A DNA stretch of 64,000 bases, taken from NCBI RefSeq assembly GCF_025602895.1, contig NW_026516211.1:434001-498000 (forward strand), given 5' to 3'. A program made the translations under genes and the position numbers. Within the stretch, counting starts at the first letter, position 1, and every line of letters begins with the position of its first letter. Source of the DNA: Polychytrium aggregatum (taxonomy: Eukaryota; Chytridiomycota; Chytridiomycetes; Polychytriales). The notes beneath the pieces are model-generated. The model was not told where the DNA came from, did not search any database, and saw only the letters and a program-made list of their open reading frames with translations. Positions 33,976 through 44,750 of this stretch are shown here, piece after piece.

Positions 33976-35863
33976 ATGTCGATCGTGCGCATCTACTGCA
34001 AGACCCAGTCCTACGATTGGGGAAAGCTAGGAAGCTCCTCCAAGGTTGCCACCTTGGCTGTCAATGCAGCTGACGGTTTCCAGGCCAACGGCAGCACCCC
34101 GTATGCTGAGGTGAGCGAGGGAATGGGGGTGAGCGGGAATGGGTGTCCACAACGGCATCCACAACATCTACAACATCCACAACATCCACAACAACGCCCG
34201 CATCATTATCGGTCACCGATACTGCCAGCAACAGCCGGCGCAGTGAAGCGTCTTCGCTCGCTGGCGTGCTGCACTCGCAGACGATATGTCGAGCAGATGC
34301 GCGTTGGGTCCTCGATCCAACACAGCGACAAGACCTTGTTGCCAATGAGCACGGCGAGATGGTCGGGATCCCCTGTTCCATCCCGCCTGCCGGGTCCTGA
34401 TTTCATTTCCTCTGCTTACCCAATTGCGTTCTCCTGGACGATCAGCTATGGATGGGCACACATCCCAATGCCCCGTCCACGACGGCCGATGCCAAGACCC
34501 CTCTCAAGGACGCCCTCAATGCCGAGAACCTGTCGACAGCCGTTCACTCGGCCTATGGCGGAGATCTTCCGTTCTTGTTCAAGGTCCTGTCGATCAACAA
34601 GGCCCTGTCGATCCAGGCCCACCCGGACAAGCAGCTTGCTCAGGAGCTGTTCCAGAACTTTCCCAAGATCTACAAGGATTCCAACCACAAGCCTGAGATG
34701 GTGAGCCCCTGGAGCCGTGGCATGCCGCCAATGCGTCGCTGGTCAACAGCGATCTCCCCCCCCCAGACCCTTCGATACGATCTCTGAATCACAGGCATGC
34801 TCATCAGCGCTCCGCCCCCGGTGTCACTGCATCCCTCCCTAAGCGACTAACGCGCCGACATCGTGTCCTAGGCCATCGCCCTGACTCCGTTCGAAGCTTT
34901 CATCAACTTCAAGCCTCTCGCCGAGATTGCCCAGAACCTGACCCGCTTTCCTGAGTTCCGCGCTGTCGTCGGCGAAGACGCTGCGGCCTTCTTTGAGCAC
35001 CAGTTTCAGCAGACCGGAGACAAGACCGTGCCCGCTGCGGTGTCTGCAAACAAGCAGGGTCTGAAGAGCCTCTTCAAAAGCCTCATGGAGGCTGATAGCG
35101 CTCGTGTCGAGCAGCAACTTCGGAATCTTGTTGCTCGTCTGGGCAGCATCTCGCAGTACCGCGTGGGCTCGACTGAGGAGCTGGTGTTGCGCTTGGATAG
35201 CCAGTTTCCGTCCGACATTGGCTGCTTCTGCGCCCTGGTGCTGAACTATGTCTGTCTGCAACCTGGTGAAGCCATATTCCTTGCGGCCAATGAGCCACAC
35301 GCCTATCTATCGGGAGGTACAGTAGATGGGTCCGCCATGCGATTGAGCAAAGCTGGTGCAAGCACGCAAACCCCAAGCTGGAAAGACAGGCTCATATCAC
35401 CAAGACAGCCATTTGACTAACCAAAACATACGATTCAATTGTCGCAGACTGCGTCGAATGCATGGCTTCTAGCGATAACGTTGTCCGCTCTGGCTTGACG
35501 CCCAAGTTTAAAGATGTCCCGACGCTGGTTCGCATGCTTACATACAACTACGGCCCCGCCGATGCCCAGATTTTGCGCGGCGACCCCTACAAGGCCACTC
35601 AGTATACTCGCCTGTATGACCCCCCAATCGCCGAATTTTCGATTCTCAAGACTCAGCTGCAGCAGGGCCAGACGGAGACGTTTGAGGGAATCGCCGGGCC
35701 GTCCATCCTGATTGTGACATCTGGGGGACTTTTGCTGACTCAGGAGGGCCACGAAGTTGCTGCTGAGGAAGGCTCGGTGTTCTTCATTCCCGCCGGGGCC
35801 CCAGTAGCGTTCCTGGGCCAGTCTGATTCCGCGACCGCCTATCGAGCCTTTTGTGTTGTTTGA
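33976..35863 (+). CDS. Mannose-6-phosphate isomerase (type I)
   Basis: Zinc enzyme that interconverts fructose-6-P and mannose-6-P, the entry to GDP-mannose for glycosylation and cell wall. Exons 33976-34110, 34446-34700, 34872-35316, 35448-35863 (TGA); 416 residues, normal for the family (yeast PMI40 is 429). Motifs: N-terminal YDWGKLGSSSKVA; LWMGTHPNAPS; LPFLFKVLSINKALSIQAHPDK, the signature with the zinc-ligand Gln/His; NHKPEMAIALTPFEAF (Glu ligand across a splice); [24 protein letters not shown] (His ligand); SDNVVRSGLTPKFKDV with the catalytic Arg; C-terminal jelly-roll LQQGQTETFEGIAGPSILI. Start MSIVRIYCKTQSYDWG is at the expected distance from YDWG. Intron 1 carries CAACATC-type short repeats. 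Confidence 0.97.
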
Positions 35864-35984
35864 AGAGGAGGACGTCCCAGGTAGCCGAGTGCAACATTGC
35901 CAAGACGAATATACATATATCATGTTGCGACTCGAGGATCCCCCTCGATATGTTCAGGAAGAGTGTCCTCGTCACATGGAGAGA

Positions 35985-36782
35985 CTAGCTTAGCTTCGTT
36001 CTCTTGACCAAGCCACAAGAGAAGGACGGATGGCTTGCATGGGTTGTGTGGGTTGTGTGGGTTGTGTGGGTTGTGTGGGTTGTGTGGGTCATACGATCTT
36101 GGTGTATACAGTCGGTCCAGAAAGAAACGGGACAGTTCCTTCCTGGCTTCAGATATCTGAAGCCCGCTGACTGACTGTAGGCCCCAGTGAGCAAGCCATG
36201 CGATTGTTTCCCGTCTTGGTTGGCAATCGAGTGGTTTTGGTTGGTTTCGGGAAGCACAGTCTTGAATACACTCGCTCGATCTCCATGGGCGATGATCGAC
36301 TGGCATACCGAGATCATGTTCCTGGCTGCATTGATGTCTCGATCCCACAGTGTATGGCAGCTTGTACAGCTCCGGACAAAGTGTGGTTTCTCGATATCAA
36401 GATGCTCGGGTGACTCAAGTCGCTTGAATTCCCGACAATGTGAGCACACCTGGGATGTGTTGAACTCGTTCACCGAGCACACATGGATCTTGGAGACGGA
36501 TCGGTCTGGTGGGCGTCTCTGGTGGTGTATGAACTGCTCGAAATACCGAGCGAACCTGAGTCTCCGTGGGCTGGATGCATATCCCCTCCCCTGTTTCCAG
36601 GATGCATTCCCAAAGGCAATCACCACTTCGGTCTCCTTGGACATACTTGCTTGGCCATGAATGCGATGAGTGGGTGGGTGTATTCAGGTTCCAGAAAAAA
36701 CACTGTCATGGTTAGAAGCTGGCTGTCCCATTTCATTTCGGAAACGTCGGAATCTGCTCGCCGAGGTTCCCGTCGTGCCCAC
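35985..36782 (-). pseudogene. Fanzor/TnpB-like RNA-guided nuclease, truncated
   Basis: The open frame 36644-35985 contains the C-terminal half of a RuvC nuclease of the TnpB/Fanzor group. It reads VVIAFGNASWKQGRG; VNEFNTSQVCSHC, with the RuvC-II Glu and first zinc-ribbon CxxC; CTSCHTLWDRDINAARNM, with the second CxxC and RuvC-III Asp. I find no RuvC-I (Asp-x-Gly) segment or N-terminal half. The same frame continues upstream to 36782 (TSASRFRRFRNEMGQPASNH) but is broken by TGA at 36684-36686. The C-terminal end runs through a 9-base microsatellite coding THTTHTT. The intact family needs all three RuvC carboxylates, so this copy is probably inactive. It lies between two metabolic genes in opposite orientation to both. 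Family call is secure from the zinc ribbon plus WDRDINAARN; pseudogene status is inference. Confidence 0.75.
36041..36085 (+). repeat. 9-base minisatellite (GGGTTGTGT), five copies
   Basis: Perfect tandem copies inside the 3' end of the Fanzor-like frame; not related to any Fanzor motif, so it is a later expansion. Confidence 0.9.
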
Positions 36783-36853
36783 TCACTCCATGCATCTCCC
36801 TCACACAGGGAAATGATTTAACCCACTCGACTGGGTGCATGGTATGATCCGAC

Positions 36854-36909
36854 TACGCCGTGTTTGTCCGAATGAGACGATGGGTCCCATTTTTCTTTAA
36901 CACGGCGTA
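36854..36909. repeat. 11-bp perfect inverted repeat (hairpin)
   Basis: TACGCCGTGTT at 36854-36864 and its exact reverse complement at 36899-36909, with a 34-base spacer. Lies directly upstream of the Fanzor relic and could be the terminal inverted repeat of a small element, or a hairpin. Confidence 0.7.
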
Positions 36910-37330
36910 ATCTACTCGCCGAGGTCTCCGCAACAACGGTGGTGAGTCAATGGTTTCTCAGAGTTTCATGGTTGGGGGGGGGGAGCGGAAGCGCCAGCCC
37001 GCCAAGCTGCTTCCAGTCCCAGCCCGCCAATTTCCGCCCAGCAACTCCTTTGGTATTCACCCCGCCATAACGTTCTCGACCTGCCGCGGATCGGATCAGA
37101 TTGAACATCCTATATTTGGATCATCTGCCCAGTGCCGACTGATCTGCCTTGAGATAGTCCGGTTTTGATCAACCACAGTCGACCGTGGTCAGCTTTCAGC
37201 CAAGCACAATCGATCGCAAGAAGCCGCAGCCTTCGGCGATCGATTTGCGTCGACATCGCTTAATCATTTTATCCGCCGATTCAGATCCGATCCAATCCAA
37301 TCCAACCATCAGACACTGCATCCGACAACA

Positions 37331-39031
37331 ATGAAAGGAGTCAAGCGCCTCATGACATTCGCACTCTTCAGCGTCCTGGTGCTGATCTGCGCAATCGAAC
37401 TATGGATACGCAACACTCGGTCCTCGTCTGCAGATATCGTCGTTCAGGTGTTCTCGGATACGGGTACAGTCCCATTCAAAACCCAGCCCGAGACGTTGAT
37501 GATCAAGCATCTGTCGTATCAAAACGTGCCTGGTCGGGAAAACGCCTGCATCATCATGCTGGCGCGCAACTCGGACAAGAAAAACGTTGTCAAGACCCTC
37601 GCCACGTTCGAGTCCACCTTCAATGCCCGCTATATGTATCCGTATGTGTTTTTCAATCAAGAGCCCTTCGATGACGACTTCAAGGACGCAGTCTCCAGTG
37701 CGACAGAGGCAAAGGTCCGCTTCGAGCTGATCCCACAAGATCAGTGGTCCATTCCGCCCAACTTCAACCGATCGGCTGTGCTGGAGTCCTTCAGGAAGCA
37801 GGGCGAGCGACCCGGACTCAAGGCTGAGCTTGAGAACTACCACCACATGTGCCGCTACTTCTCTGGGTTCTTTGCCACCCATCCAGCCCTGAGGGACTTC
37901 AAGTACTACTGGAGGGTAGGTGCCAGCCGATGGCTCTCTGTTGTCTGCTGCCTGCTGTCGGTGTCTGTTGTCGGTGTCTGTTGTCGGTGTCTGTTGTTGT
38001 TCCGTCGGCTTTCGATATTCGGCGTATACGCAGGGTCTCGGATGGCATTATCGATATCCTGGCTCGCATCAGCACCAGGTCGAGTCTCATCGCCGACCAC
38101 CATCCCGTTCCTGTCGTGATAACGATCTCAGTTCATCCCGGTTGTCTGACCAATCTGCATGCTCTTCCAGCTCGAGCCCAGTGTTTCCTATTACTGCACA
38201 CTCAACTATGATCCTTTTGAGCTGATGCGAAAGCAGAACAAGATATACGGTTTCAACATTGTTGGAGTCGAGATTCTGTGGACAGTGCCGACCCTTTGGA
38301 GCTCAACCCTGGAGTATCTCCACTCGCGCAACCGGAGCTTTCCTCTCCACCTGCGAGCCTTTGACCAACGAACAGGGGACGAGCCCGAATCTGAAAGTAG
38401 ATATAACTACAAATATTTCTTCAACAACTTTGAGATTGCCGATCTCGATTTTTTCCGGTCCGACGAGTACCTGGACTACTTCAAGTTTCTGGATGATAAA
38501 GGCGGGTTCTTTTTCGAGCGATGGGGGGACGCTCCGGTCCATACGCTTGGCATCGCCCTCTTCCTTGATCCGAGCCAAGTGCACTATTTCCATGATATTG
38601 GTAAGCTGATGGCGCTGGCCCCGTGCAGGCGGGGGTGGGTGGGTGGCCGACTGGATGAGATGCAGTGGCTACTGTTGTTGCCATATGATTTGGGACTCTT
38701 CGTTGACAGATCTCCACCACCTGATCCATTGTGCGTGATATAGGATATCGCCACGAGGGATACATCCACTGCCCCGTTGACATTCCAGAGGACGGCGTCG
38801 CCTACGAAACATGCCACTGCCGGGACCAAATGCCCAAGGTGGGTCACCCGCGAGCGTATGCATAAAGTGCTTGGCGCTGGCACACACTCATCGCTCCAAA
38901 GCCTCACCGGTTGTACTTTCGATCGACAGAGCGACTCGATCATGCGGGTCTCGGACTCAACTTGGGAGGATGCCCTCAAATACTACCTTCGCATTGTGCC
39001 TGAGCTCAATCTCGAGAGTTATATAGGGTGA
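37331..39031 (+). CDS. Alpha-1,2-mannosyltransferase, KRE2/MNT1 family (GT15)
   Basis: Type II Golgi membrane enzyme that extends O- and N-linked mannose chains from GDP-mannose. Exons 37331-37915, 38171-38600, 38744-38838, 38930-39031 (TGA), phases consistent; 403 residues, matching KRE2 family length. A single N-terminal anchor (LMTFALFSVLVLICAIELW, residues about 7-25) follows a short basic tail. Family blocks: NACIIMLARNSD; ARYMYPYVFFNQEPFDDDF; FELIPQDQWSIPPN; YHHMCRYFSGFF; LEPSVSYYCTLNYDPF; KIYGFNIVGVEILWTVPTLW; NNFEIADLDFFRS; YLDYFKFLDDKGGFFFERWGD; IALFLDPSQVHYFHDIGY; HCP in the last third. The Tyr/Glu-rich catalytic region (NNFEIADL) is intact. Intron 1 carries GTCGGTGTCTGTT tandem copies. 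Two genes upstream is PMI, the first step of the same sugar pathway. Confidence 0.95.
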
Positions 39032-39744
39032 TCGTGTTCGGCTCAGGAGCCTATCTTGGCGGAGGAGGACGCACAATTATGATGGCCGATTTTCTTTGTG
39101 GAAAGTGTCGGGGCCGAAAATCTCGTCGGAATCTCCTACCCCAATGCCGATCTTCCTATGCTATAGATGTGTACTCCATGTACTAGATATCCGAGATGTA
39201 ACAATATAGCACAGTTGATAAGGACGGGCGCTGGCCACGATGTCCGTATCCTCCCGGCACCACAGCCATATGGCAAGTTGGATGGGAGTGAATGAAGGAG
39301 AAATCAGCAACAATCGTCATCGAGGGCGACGGAGCAAACGAAGTGGGACAATCGAGGGGTGCGGTGGCGCTTTCCGCTTTGCTCCACATCCACCGCATTA
39401 GCCGTGTTACTGCATTAGTCCGTGGTGTTACTGCATTATCCCGTGGTGCTCCTGCATTATCGGAGCAGAGACAGACACCCACAGATGCCACCAGCGACAG
39501 CCGAGCAGCGACAGCCAATGCCAGAGTGGCAGGTGGGCCACCCGCCCCAGGTTCCACAGACGCGAACCCCGAACCAGTCATGGCCATTCCGATCGGCGAG
39601 GGGGTGAATCTGCATGCCATCCCACATCCCACATCCCACATCCCATCCCACTCCATCCCGCCGCATCTCGTCTTGCCTGTTCCTTTCCCTCTCCTCGTCC
39701 TCTTCCTCCCCTGATCTCCCCTACTCCGTCGCATCCGCCACCAA
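39032..39744. other. Intergenic region GT15 - reductase copy A
   Basis: Contains three imperfect copies of a 21-base unit (CGTGGTGTTACTGCATTATCC, 39403-39462) and a CACATCCCACATCC patch (39623-39655). No gene supported; the ORFs spanning it in both directions are shadows. Confidence 0.5.
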
Positions 39745-42700
39745 ATGGCCTCGAGCTCCAGTCTCCCGGCCAAGTCGTCGATGGATGTGGATGTCGATGT
39801 GGATGTCGATATGGATGTGGATGACACAACCTCGAAAGCCCCTGTCCAGCAAACCCAGCCCGAGCCGTCAGACACGGCATCCTCCAAACCAGCCGACTCC
39901 CTTGGTCCCTGGCTCCATCCCATCGAGTGTCTCATCAACGGCGCCCGCGACGAGCCCGATGCCCTCCTGATCAACACATACGAGAGCGGTGCCTCCGAGC
40001 GACACTCCTATCGCCAGGTGTGGAGGAGAGCATACTCGATCGCCCAGGGGCTCAGGGCCCTCGCCGGCTGGGACGATGAAGACCACGAGGTCATCGGCAC
40101 CTTCTGCGAGTCCGAGGTCAACTGGGTGTTCTATTCCCTTGCAGTGTGGATGCTCGGCAAGTGAGTGCTGCTTGGATGCGATCGAGGGCGAGTCCCGCTG
40201 CATCAGTCGTCTGCTGCTTGCTTGCTCCACACATCCGCCACCAGCACTGTCGATCCAGTGCCATCGTCCGCTCTGTCCTGGCTTGTGATGCCCTGACTCT
40301 GCGATCTTCCCTCCTGGCTCTGTGATCCTCCCGACTCCTCGCTCGTCCCTTGACCACCATCCAGGAAGACAATCAACTTTGGTCTCAACCTGCCTCCGGC
40401 TGCCCGAAAGGCTCTGTGCGACAGGTGTGTTGTCTGTGGGCATGGTTGGATCGTTTGTGGGCATGTCTATTGTCTGTGGGATAGTTTGGCCTCAGAAGTG
40501 ATGATGGCTGCAGAGAGGGTGTCGATTCATAAACAGCAGCTGACAGGGCTGCATCCATCCAGATACTCGATCAAGTATATCCTGCACCACTGCGTCAAGC
40601 CCGGACGTACCCTGGGCACGAGCCCTGTCGACCCTTCGGTCTTCCCGACCTTGGACGATATCCCAGTTCCGTCTCTCAAGGCCTGTGAATTCCTGGACGA
40701 GTTCGTTGTCATCGCTTGTGCTGCTGGAACTATAGGTACGGACTACAACGGACAGCGCGACAAGCCCCCGGCTCGGCACGTTCATGCGAATGGGTGGGAC
40801 GTATGATTTGGAGGGTCATGTGCAAGCTGTGACTGACTCGATCTTATCTTTACAGGCATTCCCAAGACGTAGGTGCCCTGATTTCGAACCGATCTCGCTC
40901 AACTCGCTCAGCTTGCATCGACTCACACTAGATCGCCTGGAATCCATCCAACTGTCTTTCAGGTTTCAGTACTCGCATGTTGGAGCCATCCCGGGAAGAG
41001 CAGTAATACTTGCTCAGTATAGCAACATCGCAATCAACCAGGTAATGTATCCATCAAAGCACCAAGCTGAGAGTGTGCCAGAATAGGTCTAACACGGATC
41101 CTCCAAATAGCCGCCGTCCTTCCTAGCGTCTGTAAATGCGCTGCTCTGTGCGCTCAACCTCAGGGGATCAACTTGGCTGCCACGCCTCACACCTCGCGCT
41201 GTCGAAAAGGCCGAAAGCATCGCAAAAATGCTTGACGATGGACTCACCTTCATGTATATGGTAAGAGTCCCACTGTCTCGTTGTAAGGGATCTTGACTCG
41301 CTTACACTCACCTACCGAATCGATCGTCGACCAGACGCCGTCGCTCATGAAGTTGGTCGTTGGCGTTGCTCTATCATCCAATCCACACAAAGTGTGGGCA
41401 AAGTTGAGCAAAATAGCCATGGGATCCGAAGTTGCTCCCGCCTCAGTGATTCGCCAGGCTTGCAAGCTCTTTCCCAATGCCGAAATACAGTCGTTCTATG
41501 GATCCAGAGAGGTAGGATGTCGGTTGGGCAACGGTGGCGGCGGGCTGTGATCTTAAATGACACGTACCATTCTCCCTAGACCACTGTTATCGAGGCAGTA
41601 TCCATTTTTTGCCTTATACCGGGTCATATGGATGAACCTATTCGGCCCGTCTACAAGATCATGAATCCCAAGATTCGGTGCCTACTCTTTGACGAGCATG
41701 GGAACTTTGTTGACCGACGATTCTTCAAGAGCGGAATCCTGGTCTTTGCTGTCGATCCCGACCATCCCGTCAAAAACCACCCCAGCTTTCTCAGCGCCGA
41801 CCCACACGACAAGTTGGCTTCCTTTGGATTTCTCGGCGATGGTTCGCCTCGTGTCTGTACCATGGACTGGGTCGAGATGGTCAGCGATACCGAGTTCATC
41901 GTGATTGGAAGGTAGGTGTGAAGCAAACACATCGTGTGCCGATGCCAGATGAGATGGGGTCATTCATTACCCCTTTTCGCCACTCATTCACTCATACACT
42001 GCTCATCCACCAGGTCCGATCAGAAAGTCAAGGTCAATGGGGTCTATATCGACCTCAGCGCCCTCGAAGAAATCATTTCTCAGCACTTGAGTCATGTCAT
42101 CGCCAACTGTGCATTTGTCCAGACCTCCGAGCAGCGCACTGTGATGCTCTATGTCCCTGCCATCGGCTCCCGTCCGCAAACGAGTCCCGGCGATGTCCTC
42201 ATCATGTGCGAGGAGCTCTTTGCCCTCGTGAACGTTGCCCAGTTCCCGATCCACAACTGTCTGGAGCTGGAGCGGCTTCCCCTCAACGACTCGGGCAAGC
42301 GCGATCTCAAGCAACTCAAGCTCATTGCCGAGAATGGCGACCAGCGCACAAAGTCGATTGTGTATCCATGCCTTCAATCAATCAATACTCCACTGTCCCG
42401 CACTGCCGCCAAGATATCCACACTTGGTAGCCAGATCCTCGACAACCCTGCCCTCGACGGCCGCAACTACTACATCGGCGGTGTCGGCTTTGACTCGCTG
42501 AGTGTCGTCCGTCTGGCCCTCGCCATCAAGAACGAGTTTGATGCTGAGATCTCGCCGATGATCCTCCTGTCGAACGGAATGACGCCGACTGATGTCGCCC
42601 AGCTGGTTGTCGACATCCAAGCGAGCAGACCGGGGACTCTGCCGATTGTCGATCTGGCTCAGGAGGTTGCACGGCTCGACGATGCGAGTGTGACGGCTGA

Positions 42701-44245
42701 GGGTCTCCCTCCGTTTGTGTTTCCCGAGCCGTTCGAAGGGATTGTGCTGACTGGTGCCACTGGGTTCCTCGGCGCATTCCTGCTGTATGAGCTAGCCCAC
42801 AAATTTCCCAGTGCCAAGATCTACTGCCTGGTCCGAGCCCCGACCGAGCAGGTGGCTGTCGAGCGCATCATCAGCACGGCTCAGAAGTTGGTCCTCGATC
42901 CGAGCCAGAGAGCCTTCCTTGACCACAACCTCAAGTCTCGACTCGTTGGACTGTGCGGCGATCTGTCGAAGAACAAGTGGGGACTCTCGGACGAGCGATG
43001 GAAGGAGATCAGCGAGGAGACCGACATGATTGTCCACTGCGGCGCCGAGGTCCACTGGCTGTTTGACTATCTCCAGCTCAAGGGACCCAACGTCCTCGGC
43101 ACAGCGACGGCACTGAGACTGGCCACAACCCACCACCTGAAGCCGCTGCACTACATCTCGACCATCGGCACGATCCCGATGGCCAAGAAGGCAGACAAGC
43201 CGCTCGAGGAGACGATCTACTCGGCCTGGAACATCTCTGGCGGCTATTCGCAGACCAAGTGGGTCTCTGAGCAACTGATCAACAAGGCACGATCGAGGGG
43301 AGTGCCAGTGACGATCATTCGTCCAGCCGTCATTGCTGGCGACAGCCAGTACGGAGGTAAGCTGAGTGTGGTGTGGTGTGGTGTGGTGTGATGTGGTGTG
43401 GTGTGATGGAGATATCTCAATCGTCCCTATGGACTGGCCATGAATCGATGGTTTCGATTGCCGAGTGGTACTCATCACCAACTGACACCAACTGACACCT
43501 TCACGCTCTCCATCGCTCCAGTGTCCAACTCTGATGACTACATCTGGCGATATGTCAAGGGATGCATTCAGCTCGGCGTTGCTCCCTCGCACGCCACTCC
43601 TGTCACGATGACCATGGATCCCGTCGATCATGTCGCTCAAGCAATTGCGGCCATCGCAGGATCCAGGGTGGCTATTTTCAAGTTTGTGTTTCACATCAGC
43701 GACTCGGAGAACAGGTAAGATTAATGGCTGCTTCCTCACTTGGTATCGGTAGCCAGTCATCCATCCACTCACATCCGCTCGCCTTCATTTGCATCCACGG
43801 ACATCCACGCACATCCACGCACATCCACGCACATCCACGCACATCTACTCACATTCGCTCTTACGTCCGATTCATACCCACATCACGCAGTCTCATTTCT
43901 GAAAACAGTCTCTTTGAGATCATCAATACCTTTGGCTGGAGAGTTGTACACGAGACTCGAGAGCAGTTCAAGTTTCTTCTCCGTACCCATCCATTGATCG
44001 AAAACGACATCCTGCTCACACTCATGCACATCATGATGGTCATGTCTTTTCAAATCGACAACAGAAATACCCGTGCAATCTATTCGAATTCGAGTCCTCC
44101 AGCAAGAAAGCAGATCAAACGTTGCTTGAAGTACTTGATTCGAGCAGGTTTTCTCTCCCCGCCACTCCAGCCAGTTCCACAGCTCGAGGGTGTGGAGCAA
44201 GGGTATCCCGAAGGCAGCGTCTTTGGCCGTACTGGCCGCAACTGA
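39745..44245 (+). CDS. Adenylation-carrier-thioester reductase (NRPS-like, CAR-type), copy A
   Basis: Activates a carboxylic acid as adenylate, loads it on a phosphopantetheine carrier and reduces it to aldehyde with NADPH; substrate unknown. Eleven in-phase exons: 39745-40160, 40365-40424, 40563-40735, 40856-40868, 40963-41041, 41111-41260, 41335-41511, 41580-41911, 42014-43356, 43522-43714, 43891-44245; 1,096 residues. Domains: adenylation (about 45-560), with A3 reading AAGTIGIPKT, A5-like SFYGSREV, A8 GRSDQKVKVNGVYIDL and A10 LPLNDSGKRDLKQL; carrier, GGVGFDSLSVVRLAL (Ser attachment); reductase, VLTGATGFLGAFLLYELAHK, YISTIGTIPMAKK and GGYSQTKWVSEQL (YxxxK). N terminus carries a VDVDVDMDVDD run from GATGTG repeats. 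It lacks the N-terminal extension and condensation-like region of Lys2. The A3 loop deviates from TSGTTG, so adenylation may be weakened. Nearly identical to copy B in exons 9-10. Confidence 0.9.
42393..43627. repeat. Inverted long repeat, arm A (1,235 bp)
   Basis: Base-for-base match, as far as I could check by eye, to the reverse complement of 57561-58795. Covers the end of the linker, the carrier and reductase domains (most of exon 9), the whole intron 43357-43521 with its TGTGG microsatellite, and the first half of exon 10. The flanks diverge at once to ordinary paralogue similarity. Confidence 0.9.
43801..43840 (+). repeat. 10-base minisatellite ACATCCACGC, four perfect copies
   Basis: Lies in the last intron of reductase copy A, with degenerate flanking copies from about 43752 to 43855. 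Absent from copy B, whose equivalent intron has a GAGT tetranucleotide repeat instead. Confidence 0.9.
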
Positions 44246-44668
44246 CTATCAGTTTGGGCGGGATGATTTGTTAGTTTGCACCATTTTCTGATATGTTTGT
44301 TCAGTTTCTGCCGGATCGGCAGCATACATGTGCAAGCCATGGACCCGATCCCGCGACGGCAACAGGCAATTATGAACCCAATCGCTCGAGCGGGCTGAAA
44401 GAATGGATGAAAATGTGGGGTGGCATTAGATTTGTGTGAATGGCGACGGGCGGGTGACTGGTGGGATGGGAGCGGCAACGGAATAAGCGGCAACGGAATA
44501 AGCCCGGCGGCTGGGGAATTGGGGAATTGGGGAATTGGGGAATTGGGGAATTGGGGAATTGGGGAATTGGGGAATTGGGGAAATGGGGTGGCGATTGGAT
44601 GGATACTCGGAATGGATGGAGGTGCAGACAGAATTGGAATACCTTCGACAAGGAATCCTCTACAACGA
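44246..44668. other. Intergenic region with GGGGAATT minisatellite
   Basis: After the copy A stop. Holds two copies of AGCGG CAACGGAATA (44472-44501) and the 8-base repeat annotated separately; otherwise no gene. Confidence 0.5.
44513..44584 (+). repeat. 8-base tandem repeat GGGGAATT, eight perfect copies plus one variant
   Basis: Perfect head-to-tail copies from 44513 to 44576, then GGGGAAAT. Shadow ORFs read GELGNWGI or PNSPIPQF. The G-runs could form four-strand structures. Confidence 0.95.
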
Positions 44669-44750
44669 GTCGCTTTGGCGGAGTGGTTAACGCGGTGCCC
44701 TGCTAAGGCATTGTCCTTTGGACGCGCAGGTTCGAATCCTGCAGGCGACG
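44669..44750 (+). tRNA. tRNA-Ser(GCT)
   Basis: 82-nt cloverleaf. Acceptor 5' GTCGCTT pairs with 3' AGGCGAC, discriminator G. D-arm region is TGGCGGAGTGGTTAACGCGG; anticodon loop CTGCTAA in stem GTGCC/GGCAT, anticodon GCT. The long variable arm (TGTCCTTTGGACGC) is typical of serine, and the T-arm is GCAGGTTCGAATCCTGC. No intron. It reads AGC/AGT codons. Position directly after the minisatellite and before a Fanzor-derived fragment. Confidence 0.96.

Noticed and set aside
36041-36085. CRISPR-like or telomeric repeat array
   Set aside because: Nine-base units without spacers, and the unit is not telomere-like; a simple minisatellite.
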